Shown here piece after piece: positions 12,660-25,184 of a DNA stretch of 64,000 nt. Under the pieces are notes generated by a model. That model was not told where the DNA came from. It saw only the letters and a list, made by a program, of their open reading frames with translations, and ran no database searches. The DNA lies in assembly GCA_902702965.1 (NCBI GenBank), contig CACRXP010000969.1:128281-192280 (forward strand), read 5' to 3'. Position 1 is the stretch's first letter; each line of letters starts with the position of its first letter. The stretch is from Spirometra erinaceieuropaei (Eukaryota > Platyhelminthes > Cestoda > Diphyllobothriidea > Diphyllobothriidae). A program made the position numbers and the translations under genes.

Positions 12660-13380
12660 TCGCCAGTTATTTTCTGTTAGCGCCACTGTCCCCTGGAGTA
12701 AGTGACCCCGGCCATAAAACATGCCCTTGTCTTTGTCTGCAGCACCACATTCCCTGGTAAAGTGTTGTGATTTGGTCCATCAGCCGAGGTCCTCCGTGCT
12801 TGCAAACTACGGCCGGGATCGTGTCCGGTCCGGGTGCTTTTCTGCTGGAGGGTTGGAACCGCGACTCAGGCAGCTCGCGGCTCACGCGGTCGTCACATCT
12901 CGCGTGAACTTCGGTTCCGTCGAACTTGAATGTGTGATCGGGTCCAGTTGAATTAACTGGGATTCGAGGGCTGGCGTCATTCCCCCAGACCATCCGGGTC
13001 CCGAGTACTCCCTCCGTTTCTCTGACGCAGTCACATTGCCCGCAACTTCACGCAAAACGTTAAGTGACTCGAGACGTTTTTCCTGTAGCAGTGGATCCTT
13101 CAGCCTCATTACTTGGTATCTGTTATTTGCTTCTGACCTGTGTGCAACTCCAAATCAAGTTTTTGTGAGAAGATGGATGACGACATCCGAGGCGTTCTTG
13201 ACATACGGGAACGCCCGCCCAAACTCGGGACCGGTGCGTTTCCGTTTCTTGTCTCCTTTGCGGATGCATATCTTGAAAATTTGTGCGGATAGTCGTTTGC
13301 TCCGAACACCGTCTGAAGATATCGCAATTCAGCAACACTGTCTTCCGGCTCAGTGCATTGCGTCTCATCACATCATGATG
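12660..13380 (-). mobile_element. RTE-type LINE fragment (decayed)
   Basis: Minus-strand translation at 12993-12667 contains an RTE-clade reverse-transcriptase signature: KAPGPDTIPAVVCKHGG followed by RLMDQITTLYQGMW, which matches the region between endonuclease and RT palm in RTE elements. Upstream pieces (13371-12882, minus) read like the preceding linker but in shifting frames. The catalytic FADD region is absent, so this is an old 5'- and 3'-truncated copy. It lies alone, far from the LINE cluster at 45-62 kb, and belongs to a different clade from those. Confidence 0.7.
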
Positions 13381-14374
13381 GCGCCCTTATGCAACTGTGT
13401 TTGTTGTTCAATGATTAATTACTGTTGAAACTCAGTACTCGCATCGTGCTTGTCGCTTTGCTGAATAGTTTTTAGGCCGCCGCAATTTCTGCAGCAGACG
13501 AGTGCAAAGTCCATTATTTCGTCCGATACAACCTAGAATTTGGATCTTAGGTTTAACTAACAGCGGTGCTGAAGAAAAGGCACTTCTCCACCTTTTACAG
13601 TTGAGAACATCTTTAATCAAAACTCGTCACACAAAATTATCTAGAACTACATTTCGGAATCCAGTACTGTAAAATTTATTGATTTATTTTTAAAACATTG
13701 CATATGTCAACGAGTGTGGTGAGCTGGCCCCGCGATGGGATGTGTCGCAGACTCGCTGGACCAAAACGGGTCCGATTAGCTCGTGGCACACGTTTATCGG
13801 GTTGCACCGAGTCCGTGCGAACCTGTTACTACTGACTTACATGGGTAGTAGACGCAGGCCTTCGCGTCGCGTCATTAGCTGTGCCCAATCCCATCACCAA
13901 TTGGGTGGCAGACTCGGACGGTTGACTGGTACCTGAGAGGACAGTGAGTCGTGCAGTGATTTCCGAATCAATAGTTCTAAAAATGGGAGAAAGTTAGGAA
14001 ACATGCACCATAGAACGCGCATTCGCAATGTGTACAAATAAGTATGTACTGCAAAATTACATGGAAATTTAACCGAAACTTTCCTTTTTACCTATATCAG
14101 GCAGTCGATTTTGATCCCGGGACGCCCCTCGCGGTAGGAGTCCATCAGTTTGCCGACAATGGGGAACCTATGCTCGCGACACACCAGCGCATTCGCCACA
14201 GTACTAAATCGCGCATCAGGGAACGGGCGATATACATCCCACACGCGTGAGAATGTCAGAGGTCACGTCAAGTTATAAAAAAGCCGTTGCAGCCGAACTC
14301 TCAGACAACAAGTACGCCACTCCACAAAAACACACACAACTGGGCAGAATGCGTGGACTGGGTTGAGACGCCCG
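13381..14374. other. No recognisable feature
   Basis: No family-like open frame, RNA gene or clear repeat seen. Confidence 0.45.
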
Positions 14375-14719
14375 TCGGCAGCCTTACAAGCCGTGGCGCT
14401 TAGAGCACAGTGATAGTTGCAGACTCTGATCACACAGGCAGCAGACGAGCCACATAAAGAGGGAGCAGAGGAGAACACTTCCCACTTGCGTGAGAGGTGT
14501 CAATTGATGGCTTGCGGTGTGTGGTGATGGGTGATGTTGATGCGCGTCGTAGGGGCTGGTGGGGAAAGGTGTGAAGGTGTGGTATAGTCGGCGATTGTCT
14601 ACCGCAGGTTTATATAAATGCTCATGTGACTTAGTAGGCCCATGCGGTGGCTGAATGTGCGAGGGCAATGCGCGCAGTCGGGGCAGGCGCGTCACGTGTA
14701 TGTTGGCGCGACAGGAACT
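14375..14719 (+). repeat. Dispersed repeat, copy 1 (cut by the assembly gap)
   Basis: From TTACAAGCCGTGGCG onward this matches 17525-17880 in the same orientation, including a shared stretch around CTTGCGTGAGAGGTGTC and the GATGCGCGTCGTAGG segment. The match runs into the N gap, so the right end is unknown. The second copy lies inside the block found only in the left arm of the palindrome. Confidence 0.75.
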
Positions 14720-15282
14720 NNNNNNNNNNNNNNNNNNNNNNNNNNNNNNNNNNNNNNNNNNNNNNNNNNNNNNNNNNNNNNNNNNNNNNNNNNNNNNNNN
14801 NNNNNNNNNNNNNNNNNNNNNNNNNNNNNNNNNNNNNNNNNNNNNNNNNNNNNNNNNNNNNNNNNNNNNNNNNNNNNNNNNNNNNNNNNNNNNNNNNNNN
14901 NNNNNNNNNNNNNNNNNNNNNNNNNNNNNNNNNNNNNNNNNNNNNNNNNNNNNNNNNNNNNNNNNNNNNNNNNNNNNNNNNNNNNNNNNNNNNNNNNNNN
15001 NNNNNNNNNNNNNNNNNNNNNNNNNNNNNNNNNNNNNNNNNNNNNNNNNNNNNNNNNNNNNNNNNNNNNNNNNNNNNNNNNNNNNNNNNNNNNNNNNNNN
15101 NNNNNNNNNNNNNNNNNNNNNNNNNNNNNNNNNNNNNNNNNNNNNNNNNNNNNNNNNNNNNNNNNNNNNNNNNNNNNNNNNNNNNNNNNNNNNNNNNNNN
15201 NNNNNNNNNNNNNNNNNNNNNNNNNNNNNNNNNNNNNNNNNNNNNNNNNNNNNNNNNNNNNNNNNNNNNNNNNNNNNNNNNN
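14720..15282. other. Assembly gap (563 N)
   Basis: Run of undetermined bases. It lies only 9 bp outside the outer edge of the left palindrome arm and ends the first copy of the dispersed repeat, so linkage across it should be treated with caution. Confidence 0.99.
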
Positions 15283-16104
15283 GAGCAGGAGGTTCTTCGA
15301 TCTTACATTCTGTCGGACAGTCTTATTGTTGAACCTTTGATATGGCGCGCATGAGTCCGTCTCGTATATGCGTATGTCGTTGAACTGGAGATAGAATTGG
15401 TCACTAAATCAATATGTACATTAAATGTTCGGATAGAGCGTGACCCGGACACCTTCAGTCTGGGCGAGGCCGAATTCCCCACGAGAAGTGAAAACCGCGT
15501 GGGTTGCGAGCTAAATGAGTCATGACTGTTCGTCTCGTTGTCTGCCAACAAGCGTAGACATCCCCACCGCCCTCCAACTCGGGCATCACCACTTTGTCTG
15601 GGCAGATTAATTATCCGGGTGAGGACAGCTCGCGCGCAAACGCTGTTTACCGTGTCTGCCGGTGGACCGAGTAATTTTGACACCAGCAACCAACACGAGT
15701 GGTGAAATTACGGCAATTAACGACTCGGGTGTGGCCGACCAAGTAGTAATCGCTCGATCTACGCCTACCTGCGATTATTGCGGGATGTGCTAATGTTAGT
15801 AGACACCTCGAAGCGCAGAAAATCCAACTTACAGAAGGCCTACACTATACGTCCGCTGCCTGTGAGAAATAATCCAAAAGACCACTCAAGTAAAGTTACC
15901 ATCCAACTAAGTAGTCTACCTCCTTTATTTGCAACCAAACCAACCTTATTTGTCTGAAGAGGTATTTCAAGACAGGATTCATAATCAAACAAAGATCTTT
16001 ATTTGGAAAATTGCGGTGGAGCTTTGGCGCTTCGAAGTCTCGGCCAATACTTGCTGACCTTGGGTCATTTTGGGATGCATACACATTCGACCGAGAAGTA
16101 CCTG

Positions 16105-16250
16105 ATTAAACATGGGAAATAGTAGCCTCGTACTACAGGTGGTCTTGCGCCAAATTTCCTAATTTTAACCCAAACACTTGTCCCAAACCTAAGTCCCCTC
16201 CTGGAATTTAGCGCAGGGCCATCTGTAATTCAGGAGTACTTATTCCGGTG
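16105..16250. repeat. Hairpin-like repeat inside the arm, with telomere-like neighbourhood
   Basis: Two copies of the same flank lie head to head: one reverse-complement copy near 16110-16160 and one plus copy near 16203-16245 (CTGGAATTTAGCGCAGGGCC type), related to the flanks at 735 and 4272. The mirror version in the other arm is at about 31150-31310. A degenerate TTAGGG-like tract follows at about 16460-16520. Confidence 0.55.
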
Positions 16251-17191
16251 CCCTACCCAGAGGCTGTCAGTTGAACTCGGCTTTAAAATAAAGTGTGACT
16301 TATCGGTTCTGAACGGCCATCCTTCAGCTGTGGTTTTTCCTTTAATTGGTACGACTGTTTTCATTAATCAGTACCTAACACCGGAAAAATTGTTTTTTGC
16401 TTTTCGCGTCTCCTATGTATATCGCAAGCACTTTGGAAAGATTTTATTTCGTAGTCGTACCTGTTAGGGGCTAGGAGTTGGGGTTACTGGTTATGATTTG
16501 GGGTTAGGCTGGAGCTTATCTACTGCAGGTACGGCTGTAATCGGTTGGCTGCTGTTCAGGGGTTGCTTTCAGGCTGTCCTAGTGCCTGGAAACTGTTGGC
16601 AACATTCAGATACTATCCAGAAGTCCCGGTGTGCACTTTGTATGACAAGGAAAGTCGTGATAAGTTTGTTTTTATGTTTAGAACGCATCTCTTTTGCGAA
16701 TGAGATGCCCAATTGCACAGGAAATTATACCGGCTGTTGTTTGCTGGATCAGAATGAAAGATGAATCAACATTTCCACGCTTGCCTTTTCTGTAATCACA
16801 GCCATAGAGGCCAGTGGAAATTCTTCCCGCAGAGCGTGACTGGATGTGGGAGATAATGGTCGTACCTTTGCTCGCACTTATTTTCCTTTCATTCCGCTGC
16901 GCATTTCAGAATATCATGGTTTTTATTGTAAAATCATAAACCTGTTGTACAAAAAAACAATACGTCATGTCTATACTAGCAAAGCACCCTTCACAATCTC
17001 TCATGTTCCGCATTAAGGTTTCGATACTGCCACCACTGCAGAGACTCGTAAATTAACATCTAACCGGTAGCTCTGTTAAACCCTCAGAATTTAAAACCCC
17101 TACCTTTGCTCTGCCTTCAAAATCAGCCGGTGCGACGGCAAGCCGATAAAAACTCAACTGCTCTCTCGATCGGAGATGTTAGTGTAGAAAG

Positions 17192-18020
17192 TTAGTAGGT
17201 TAAAAGCAAAGTCAGTGCCACTTGACAGAAAATCATAGATCTGCGAAGAATAACAGAAATCAATTAGGTGACCTCCGGTCCCAATTCAGGCAGTTTATGA
17301 AGATTGATCTCGACACGCTTCTCGCAACGAATGGGGAAAGCGAAAATGCAAAGAGTCCGTTCGCGCTGTCTGTGCAAAAACATCATAAAACCTGCACTAG
17401 GTGTTTCATAAATTATTCGGGAGGACGCACGTTGAATTCCCTAATCTACCAATTTCCATGTCATTACTCTAGTTCCAAAAACTCCTACATCTCTTCTGCA
17501 GATTATTTTCAGTCCTTTTTATAGGCTGCCTTACAAGCCGCGGCGATGGCGCACTGTGATAGTTGCGGACTCTGATCACACAGGCAGCAGACGGGCCACA
17601 TAAGGAGGAAGCCGAGGAGAACAATTCCCACTTGCGTGAGAGGTGTCAATTGATGGCTTGCGGTGTGTGGTGATGGGTGATGTTGATGCGCGTCGTAGGT
17701 GCTCGTGGGGAAAGGTGTGAAGGTATGGTATAAGCCGACGATTTTCTACTGCAGGTCCACATAAATGCGCATGTGGCTTAGTAGGCCCATGCGGTGGTTG
17801 AATGTGCGAAGGCAATACGCACAGTCGGGGCGAGTGCGTCTGGTGTATGTTGTCTGCGACGGAATCGCGGGCGACCGGGCAGGACAATGCGTGAAGTGAA
17901 TGTGCCGAAAGAGTGCGGGCGGGAGAGGACAGAAGTGTCAGTTGTGATGGTGATTGTGGTGGTGGTGGTGGTGGTGGTGGTGGTGGTGGTGGTGGTGGTG
18001 GTTGTGGGGGTGGTGGTGGT

Positions 18021-18052
<32 letters not shown>

Positions 18053-18498
18053 ATACGCTGGATACACACCAACACCAATTTACATGTCATTAATTTACTC
18101 CCAAGAAATTCCACATTCGCTAATAGAAGCGAGAAGGCGAGTTCCAGGAAGTAGTCACGACTCTCACATCCCTTCTGTAGATTACTTTCAGTCCTTCTAA
18201 TAGGCAACAATACACTTTTGACTGTCTTCGAGTTTTCAAAGGAATACTCACTCTTGGCGGAAGAAAACCGCATATACATCAGAGAACAATTCATTTATAT
18301 AATTTACGGAGTGAAAAACAACTCACTGTCGTGCCAAATTCGACATAACAATCACCATAAGAATTAAATTATTTGACTAAAATTCTAATGCAAAGTACAA
18401 AGTCCAAAGTCAGGAGCATTACAGAACCGCAAACTTGCTCGAACAATGTGCATTGCAAGTCGGACTGCGCAAAATACGATCACACATGACTCAACTAC
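17192..18498 (+). repeat. Left-arm-specific 1.3 kb block (insertion or loss in the other arm)
   Basis: Between the arm-shared sequences ending near GATGTTAGTGTAGAAAG and restarting at CACATACACAAGCATG, about 1.3 kb is present only here; in the right arm the two flanks are nearly adjacent (around 30210). The block includes the second copy of the 14375-14719 repeat (17525-17880), a GGT/GGC microsatellite and two similar segments near 17480-17524 and 18150-18203 (TTCTGCAGATTATTTTCAGT type). No target-site duplication is obvious, so it could equally be a deletion from the right arm. Confidence 0.7.
17954..18051 (+). repeat. (GGT)n-(GGC)n compound microsatellite
   Basis: About 15 GGT units, a short GTGGGGGTGG interruption, more GGT, then about 8 GGC units. 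Long open frames in all three phases here (polyV, polyG, polyW, polyP and so on) are by-products of the repeat. Confidence 0.95.
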
Positions 18499-21400
18499 CA
18501 CATACACAAGCATGAATATCCGATCAGGGTTGCTTAGTGCAGGCACGACCACGTTCTTAACAAGTACTTGTTGCACTACATTGACTATTCCCATCAAACG
18601 CACCGATGAACATGGCGGACACTTATACATCTTCCTCTCCCGGGTGACAGATCTTACCTGTGGCTTCATGAGGCCGTACTCAACACAGTCATTGTCCCTA
18701 ACCGGTGGGTTAAACCAGATGATGATGTCCGACGTGCGCAGTTGTGTCCTAACAGTCGTTAGACGCATAAATACACCCCACCATCACCCCCCCCCCCCAC
18801 TTCCAAACACAAAAGTCCTACGGAGAGGTAAACATGCAATCGGCTAGGCGCCTCAGGCTAAATCGGGTCGTCTTCTCACCAGACAGGAGTCATAACTCGC
18901 AATGAAATGCAATAGCCTCCCCGGATGACCGAGCCGGCTTACCTGGGCGCAGCCATACCTACATCTCACAGAGACAGAGGATGGTAAGTGTGCACAGTGC
19001 AAATACTGATTAATTTCACCCACGCATCTGGCCATGGTTGCCGGAAGTCATGCGCACAGCGTAAAAATATAGGAGACTACAATAAATCCCCTCCCCTCCC
19101 TTTGCCAGTCACTCCACCAAAGCTGATTTTGCTCATACAAGCTTGTCAATGAAACCGAAGATATTTCCATTTCTTCACCATTTTGTCACCGGTTACGAAG
19201 TCCAGCCCTCCCTCCGCACGTCCGAAAAGTAATTCGAGTCTGATGTTTAATGCATCGTACTTTGGCTTTCAAGGCATCCATCGAAAAGTAAACAGCCTAC
19301 TGAAAAAGTAACTACACTGAAAACCCCTCTCCAAACACTTCCATAACGCAATGACGAAACAGAGAGAAGTCAATATACCAGTACTTGAGAGATTCATGAG
19401 TATCCACAAGTGCTGACGTGACTCGCTCTGTGACCTTAGTGAAACCTCGACCGGCCCACTTCCGAACCTTGATGTTCGGATTTATCTCCTTCTTGATATT
19501 CTTCATTCCATCTTCCGCGAGTCATTTGTAGCCACTGGACGTTTCGATGGCCGAATAACACAGGCAACAACAACAACCTAGTACTTCCGTGTCTCCTATG
19601 CAACTTTCGGTGCCATGGTTGGAAGTGAAATCCTGCCCAGCTCGTGGAAGTAGTCACACTTCCTCCCCCATATCATGCACGACCATTCTAATTACTTTGT
19701 CGATTTTGGACAAAGGAACATCTTCGAGCATTTCGATGACCATTGGAGAAATGATTTTGCATCACTTTACAGATAGGAATTCATGAAGTGTACTTCAAAG
19801 TGGCATTCACAAAAGGTCTCTCATGTGACACGCGATAGTCCTTATGCTCTTGTTTATTTCCTGCAGTCCAGAGACAGGGGGTGTCTGAAGCCGATGTTGC
19901 GATCTAGCGGTTGCTTTGTTGCTCTGAACATCAACAGACAGTAAAGAATTGATGCACGTCCATCATTACACAAACGGGGCGGATGCATTTTTGCATTCCA
20001 TTTTCGTCCGCGCGCCTCCTCGAAACCGCAGTCTGGTTGGCTGTCAGATCTGATTGGTGGTGAGTGACCGCGTATGTCACTCAAATATTCGGTCTCCCCA
20101 CCTACATCCGCCCAGTTCGTAATTTATCTTGGCCTCAACTGTGTGTTTGCTCGTTCGAACCACGTTTTACTTCGTTCAAAGCTTGCCCCTTTCAGACAGA
20201 GGGACAGACTTCCGAATTTATCTGTTAAAATGCAGTCCCTCAGGGTAGTATTCAACCAGCACCTTTTAAAAGGAGAATCGTGCCCACGGGTTGTCTAAAC
20301 CAGACCCGTAAGGAAATTCGCGTGATCGTAGACCTTGACCACTTGTAGCCTCACCGACTACAAAGGTGGTCATGTTTGCTACTTAAGTCATTAGATGGCG
20401 CCTCCAACCTTCTGTCCACCTTGATTTATCATTAGCATCGAGGGCATGATAGTCATCGCACTGTTTCCCTTTAAGGATTGGGGTACTACACTCATTGAAT
20501 TTACCTTCTTCTGCTATGGTTTTCGTGAACGGTAACAATCGGGAGATGGCACCCAAAAAGATCCGCCTAACCAAAGCAGCCTGTCTTACGGGACAGGTCG
20601 TAATATGGGGTTTTATGAGTGGCGGCTGGTCGAGATGTACGATACTAGCCGATGGAAAGGCTTATTTGAACAGGTGAATGATCGGAGTTTGCCTGCTCTC
20701 CGTTTCGTTATTAAAAAAAGGGTCGCCAAAGCAGTATAGAGGTAATGGACGAGTGGAAGGCGTATAATCGTCTTCCCTCAGACGGTTATCTGAATTTCTC
20801 TGTTAACCACTCAAAGAACTTCAAGGACCCTACCACCGGACGGCACACCAATGACAATGAGGCATACTGGAGTGGACTGTAAAGGAAACTCCACGAGAAA
20901 GGCCCTGTATGTGGTCGAGCTGTGTGGACTCACATAGACAAAGTACAGTATCGTCTTTGGTTTGGCCTCAATGCCATGTCTTTGACAGATGCCTGGGAAC
21001 TGTTCCTGTTCCATGTTGTGCAGACTTATCCTCTTTAAAAGTGATTTTGTTTTGTAATAAACTGCCATAATGCGAATGTATGCCGTATATTCAGGTGTAC
21101 AAGTGTAACGATGGGGAAGGCTGGGTAACAGCGACCATCGTCCATGTAACTTCTTGCGATGTTCGTTCGGCCAGCCCGTGTTAGGCCGTCGCGGAAAGTC
21201 CAAGTAGTGCGTGAAAGTAGGCTTGCAACCGCCGATATTGCCAGAAGGCGTTTGAGTCCACTGGTAAAGGTATTATTTCTAGGTAGCGGATTTTTTTGGG
21301 TGCCATCTCCCGATTGTTACCTCGTGAATTTTAACCTCCTTCCCCCGTCTTAATTTCCAATTAGCTAAAGCTCTCCCTAGCCTTAATCACCTGATTTGCG

Positions 21401-21581
21401 TATTGACCGGTTTGTACCTAAAACGAACAACTCGGTAGATTAGCTGGGCCAGCACAGGATTCTGGCAGGTGTTATTGGGAGTGCGCACCCATAACGAGTG
21501 CCAAAATTGGGGCTGCGTTGGGAAGCACATTTGCAGGCTCACGTCGCACCAGTTGGGCTCCCTGCCGCCTTCTCTCCACTT

Positions 21582-21628
<47 letters not shown>

Positions 21629-21629
21629 G
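21582..21629 (+). repeat. (TTG)16 microsatellite, left arm
   Basis: Pure TTG repeat of about 16 units. The homologous site in the inverted arm (26581-26597) has only five to six AAC units, so the tract changed length after the arms were duplicated. Confidence 0.95.
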
Positions 21630-21890
21630 AAAATTCTGGCCAGATGTTTGTCTTGGACCAGGACATGTGATGATACGTCTAGGTGCGTGTTTGCTCCGTG
21701 CCAGCCACCTGCGTCCCCTTCCGCCTCCGGTCCCCTTGACTCCGTCTTGATGGTGGGCTAAAGTGGAGGAGGACGAGAAAGTGTGGTTGATTCAGCTCAA
21801 GTCTTCTATCACTTTAAACGAATTCACGCGAACGTCGCCGTCCCTGCTCTCACCCTGTCGTGGAACGCACGGTGGGCAGCGTCGGAAACG

Positions 21891-23811
21891 CCAACCGAAC
21901 CGTCCTCTCCCGAATGCCTAGTACTCACGAGGTGAGTGCACGCGGCGTGCCCTCGTGTGTGCCTTAGTGCGCCTTGGTCCTTCTGGCGAACGCCTGTCCA
22001 TCAACCAGGCTGTTTAGCGTGGCCACCTCGACCACGACGAAGTTACGACGTCGATCGATAAGGCCCTTGCACTCAGTTTCTTGTCTGTGTCGCGCCTAGC
22101 GGTGGCCTTCGCTTAGCCTATGGAAATGGCGTTCGACAAGGGCAGGGGAGCGGAATGCAGTGAGGTGTGAAACAGGGACAACGCCGTTCTCTGTGCTTAA
22201 CTGTCAGTAAGCGCAAGGCTCACGCATTGGTAGCCTTCGCTTCGTGGTAAAGTGAGAAGCAGTGGACATGCCGCAGCAACAATTGTTCAAAGTGTTGTCC
22301 ACCGTTCCATTTTTAAAGCAACACCCTTCTTAAACAATATTGTAGAATGAAGTGAAAACTGTCAGCAGTAAGTAGACGGTCTTCTCGAACGATAGCATGC
22401 CTCAGCTCTTTCGCAGTTGTGAGTCTGCCCTTATAGGCCCTGAATTACGCTTAACTCCCGAGGAATCCAATGCGGCACAATCAGGAAAGTTATCTGGCCA
22501 CTTCACGCGCACCCCATCGGCCATCGAATATATCGTTGATATGGTCGCGCACGATATCAGCATGATGTGGAACTTCCCCATCTAGCTGAAACCATGCATG
22601 GTCACGTACTCCAGAACTGCCCAAGTAATAAACCACCCACATTGTAACAGTTTACGACAGGGGTGGCCCAACATAGGGCTAGGTTTGCTGATTTGAATGG
22701 CAGTCTTACGCAAAGCATTATGGTCGAAAGGTGGTCATTTTTCTCACTTTTTGCAGCCTAAGCAATGACCTTCGGATCATCCTGTTGCCAACTCGGAACA
22801 AAACAGTGCGGGTCCTTGGTATCCCAAAAATGAGGCTTCGGAAACATCCTACTCAGAAGGAATGCGACCTAATTGATGAAGAGGGTCCCCTGAATACCCC
22901 TTTCTGACAGAAACCATGAACAGAATTCCCCTCGCCAGACTGACTCACTGATCTGAAACTCCTGCAGTCCAATAGAGGATCATGATTGAGAACCGCGCTT
23001 CTTTAGTATTCTCTAGATGGTACTCTTGGAGGTACTCCATTCCTGGATAAACCGCCGAACACGCGTCTTAGGCTGTTCGGCGTATTTTGCACAACACGAC
23101 GCCGCCAGTTGAAGTTCATGGCCTACCTCTCAGTGGTAAATCGAAAGCCTGTTTTCGAAAAAACATGTTGGCCACGCTCCGAAATGATGGACCTCCTGCC
23201 CAGAGGTCTCGAACTGAGCCTTCGCGCAACTCGCCAATGTTCCCACCACATTTGGTTTGAAGAACAATTAGTTCGAACTTCTCGTTGGTGATTCATTCTG
23301 TCGTTTTCGGCTGCTCTACTCTTATCGTCTGTGTAGGGTTGTTCGTCTCCATTCTGGTATGTTAAGTGAACGTTGCTGCTGGACAACGCACCGGAAACTG
23401 GTCGAGTGCATGGACATGGTGGCATCAAGTGTCGCTTGAACGATCTACGTGAAGTCCGCGGCATCCCATATGAGCGCAGTTAGCAACCTGGTTAAGGGAA
23501 AGGGGACTGGAGCCTAGGGAAGTAAGGTATCCTCATGCTCACCCGCATACGGCGCTTGTTTCGTGCACCCAACTCGTGGATAATGGGATCTAAGGTGGTG
23601 ATATCCCCTTATAATTTTATTTCTTCGTTTCTTTGTGTGAAACTCTGACCATGAGCTGAGATTTATTCAAGGTTTCTCAAAACCTTTTTCAGTCACGTCT
23701 AACCTCATGTCTGGATGACCTGGGATCCGAACCCCTATTTCGGTGACCTGATCGACGAACGTCCTTCCTAAGACAATGAAGGTTCCCGTTCACAACCGAA
23801 GTGACAACTGT
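21891..23811. other. Central spacer of the palindrome, left part
   Basis: Single-copy within this window. No exon or RNA gene recognised. Open frames up to 113 codons (for example at 23123-23464 minus) lack family features. Confidence 0.45.
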
Positions 23812-24045
23812 CCCGTGGCTCAGTCGTACAGCCTAGGAGTACTTAACGCCCAATGACCAAATGACCCGGGTCTGAATCCCCGGCTGTCCAGACCTGGGGT
23901 TGGACATTGTTGACTGATGAAGGCTAACAAGAAAGAAACGGGCATCTCGATCTCCCTTGTCTCTGTCGGTGCCTCTACGTCAGCATATATTATTAGTCGC
24001 AATGTACTGCGACGATTGAGCCCCCTTCTCAAAGCCTTCATCAAT
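23812..24045 (+). mobile_element. tRNA-derived SINE with hammerhead-ribozyme-like tail
   Basis: Pol III internal promoter boxes are visible: A box TGGCTCAGTCGT (23816-23827) and B box GGTCTGAATCC (23869-23879), about 41 bp apart. The tail matches the unit at 8.4 kb and has both invariant hammerhead boxes: CTGATGA (23914-23920) and GAAAC (23935-23939), with ATC (23950-23952) in the cleavage position. An outer stem-I pairing GACA (23903-23906)/TGTC (23958-23961) has the same spacing as in the other copy. Stem II (GGCT then AGAA) and stem III are damaged, so self-cleavage is unlikely. Known precedent: schistosome Sm-alpha SINEs carry hammerheads. Confidence 0.65.
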
Positions 24046-24922
24046 CCAAGTCACCATCTATCTATTACCGGACATGCATGTCGAGCATGTCGGAAGAAAT
24101 CAACCGATTAACAGTTTTGACATTTATTGTGAAGCAAATCCTTCTGTGCATGCTTCTTGTAAACTTATACGGGAACCTAGTACTTTACAAGACTCCGGGA
24201 CAACGATCAGGTGAAGGCACTCAAATACACACGACCAGCCAATGGTGCCTGTCTTACGGGAAAGCTGGTAATAGGGTTTTACGGGCGGGGCCTAGGTGTG
24301 CATAAAGCAAAGGCAAAATAAGTATAGATAATTAGAAAATTTGTTTTCGGGCGGAAAAGCTCTCATGCATTGACATATAGCAACAAAAATTAAACAGGAC
24401 AATTAAAAAGTGAACAGTAAGTGTCTACAACGATCGCTTCTCAACTCTTTGAGCTGAGTTCATTGTAGATAATGCCCTGGACCGTCAACAACAGACGACC
24501 CAGTCTTGCACGATGGAACATCAAGCCGAAATAATCGTGTTGGACTAAAACCCACTTAAGTATAATAGGTACAGATTCTTGTGGACCCTCACCCGATCCT
24601 AACCGACTCCGGGACTGCAAAACTGGTGTTTCGGATGTACCCTATGAAGTGAGATCTGTTTTCACTCTTGACTAACTCTATCCGTTAAACATGTTGTTAG
24701 GTCTATATTTTTCCGTACAGAAATCCATTTTCTGTAATCAGTTCATGACTTTCAGAACATTAAAAATCTTCTTCGCTGATGGCAGTCATTTCTGGCTGAC
24801 AACTGGGACAATATTGTAACTTTTTACAAAAACACCTTGGGATTGCTCGAACATTCGCACTTTCCAAATAATTATCACCAGAACGCTGACAGCTGACGGA
24901 AGCCAAAAAACTATTTTAAAAA
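24046..24922. other. Central spacer, middle part
   Basis: No gene seen. A copy of the dispersed CCTGTCTTACGGGA-type repeat lies at about 24247-24297; its relatives are near 2450-2505 (minus), 20578-20640 and 27540-27600. Confidence 0.45.
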
Positions 24923-25184
24923 GTACAGTGAGTGACCGATCTCATGAAATGTTAGCTGAAATTCCGAAATGCGTTTCCGATTATGAAGGATTACTTAAGT
25001 GGGGTTCTAATACATCTTATCATACGATATAATCCTGTAATATTTCGGACTCGGCAAGATGTCTGCTTTTTGAATAAACTCCTTTTCGAGTAACTTGAGG
25101 GAATATGTCCCCGGAATTAATTTAAAGCAAGCAAGGACAGCAGAATTTCGGCTAACATTTCATGAGATCGGTCACTCACTGTAC
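24923..25184. repeat. 262-bp stem-loop with 42-bp inverted repeats
   Basis: 24923-24964 and 25143-25184 are reverse complements with one mismatch in 42 bp (starts GTACAGTGAGTGACCG), separated by 178 bp. Size and structure suggest a MITE-like element or a hairpin-forming site. I see no convincing target-site duplication at the borders and no coding capacity. Confidence 0.7.

Larger units (their letters stand above)
15292..21890 (+). repeat. Left arm of a large inverted duplication
   Basis: This segment reappears in reverse complement at 26318-32148. Matching pairs read along the arms: 15303-15689 with 31741-32136; 15800-16080 with 31320-31660; 16500-16760 with 30600-30900; 16870-17160 with 30240-30500; 18500-19060 with 29160-30210; 19860-20100 with 28090-28340; 20074-20298 with 27878-28102 (the same 74 encoded residues); 20811-21203 with 26977-27366; 21300-21880 with 26320-26850. 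Outer ends coincide at GGTTCTT/AAGAACC, after which the flanks differ. The left arm holds a block (about 17192-18498) missing from the right arm. No recognisable transposase or other protein is encoded. Confidence 0.9.

Noticed and set aside
14642..15354. Open frames of 225-235 codons
   Set aside because: They run across the N gap and consist mostly of undetermined residues.
15303..15689. 128-codon frame conserved in the other arm at 31741-32136
   Set aside because: The arms are near-identical at the DNA level, so shared frames are not evidence for coding; no domain is recognised.
17576..18294. Polyproline, polyhistidine, polyvaline and polytryptophan open frames
   Set aside because: All six-frame products of the GGT/GGC microsatellite.
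20811..21203. 130-codon frame conserved at 26977-27366
   Set aside because: Same reason: duplicated DNA, no family resemblance.
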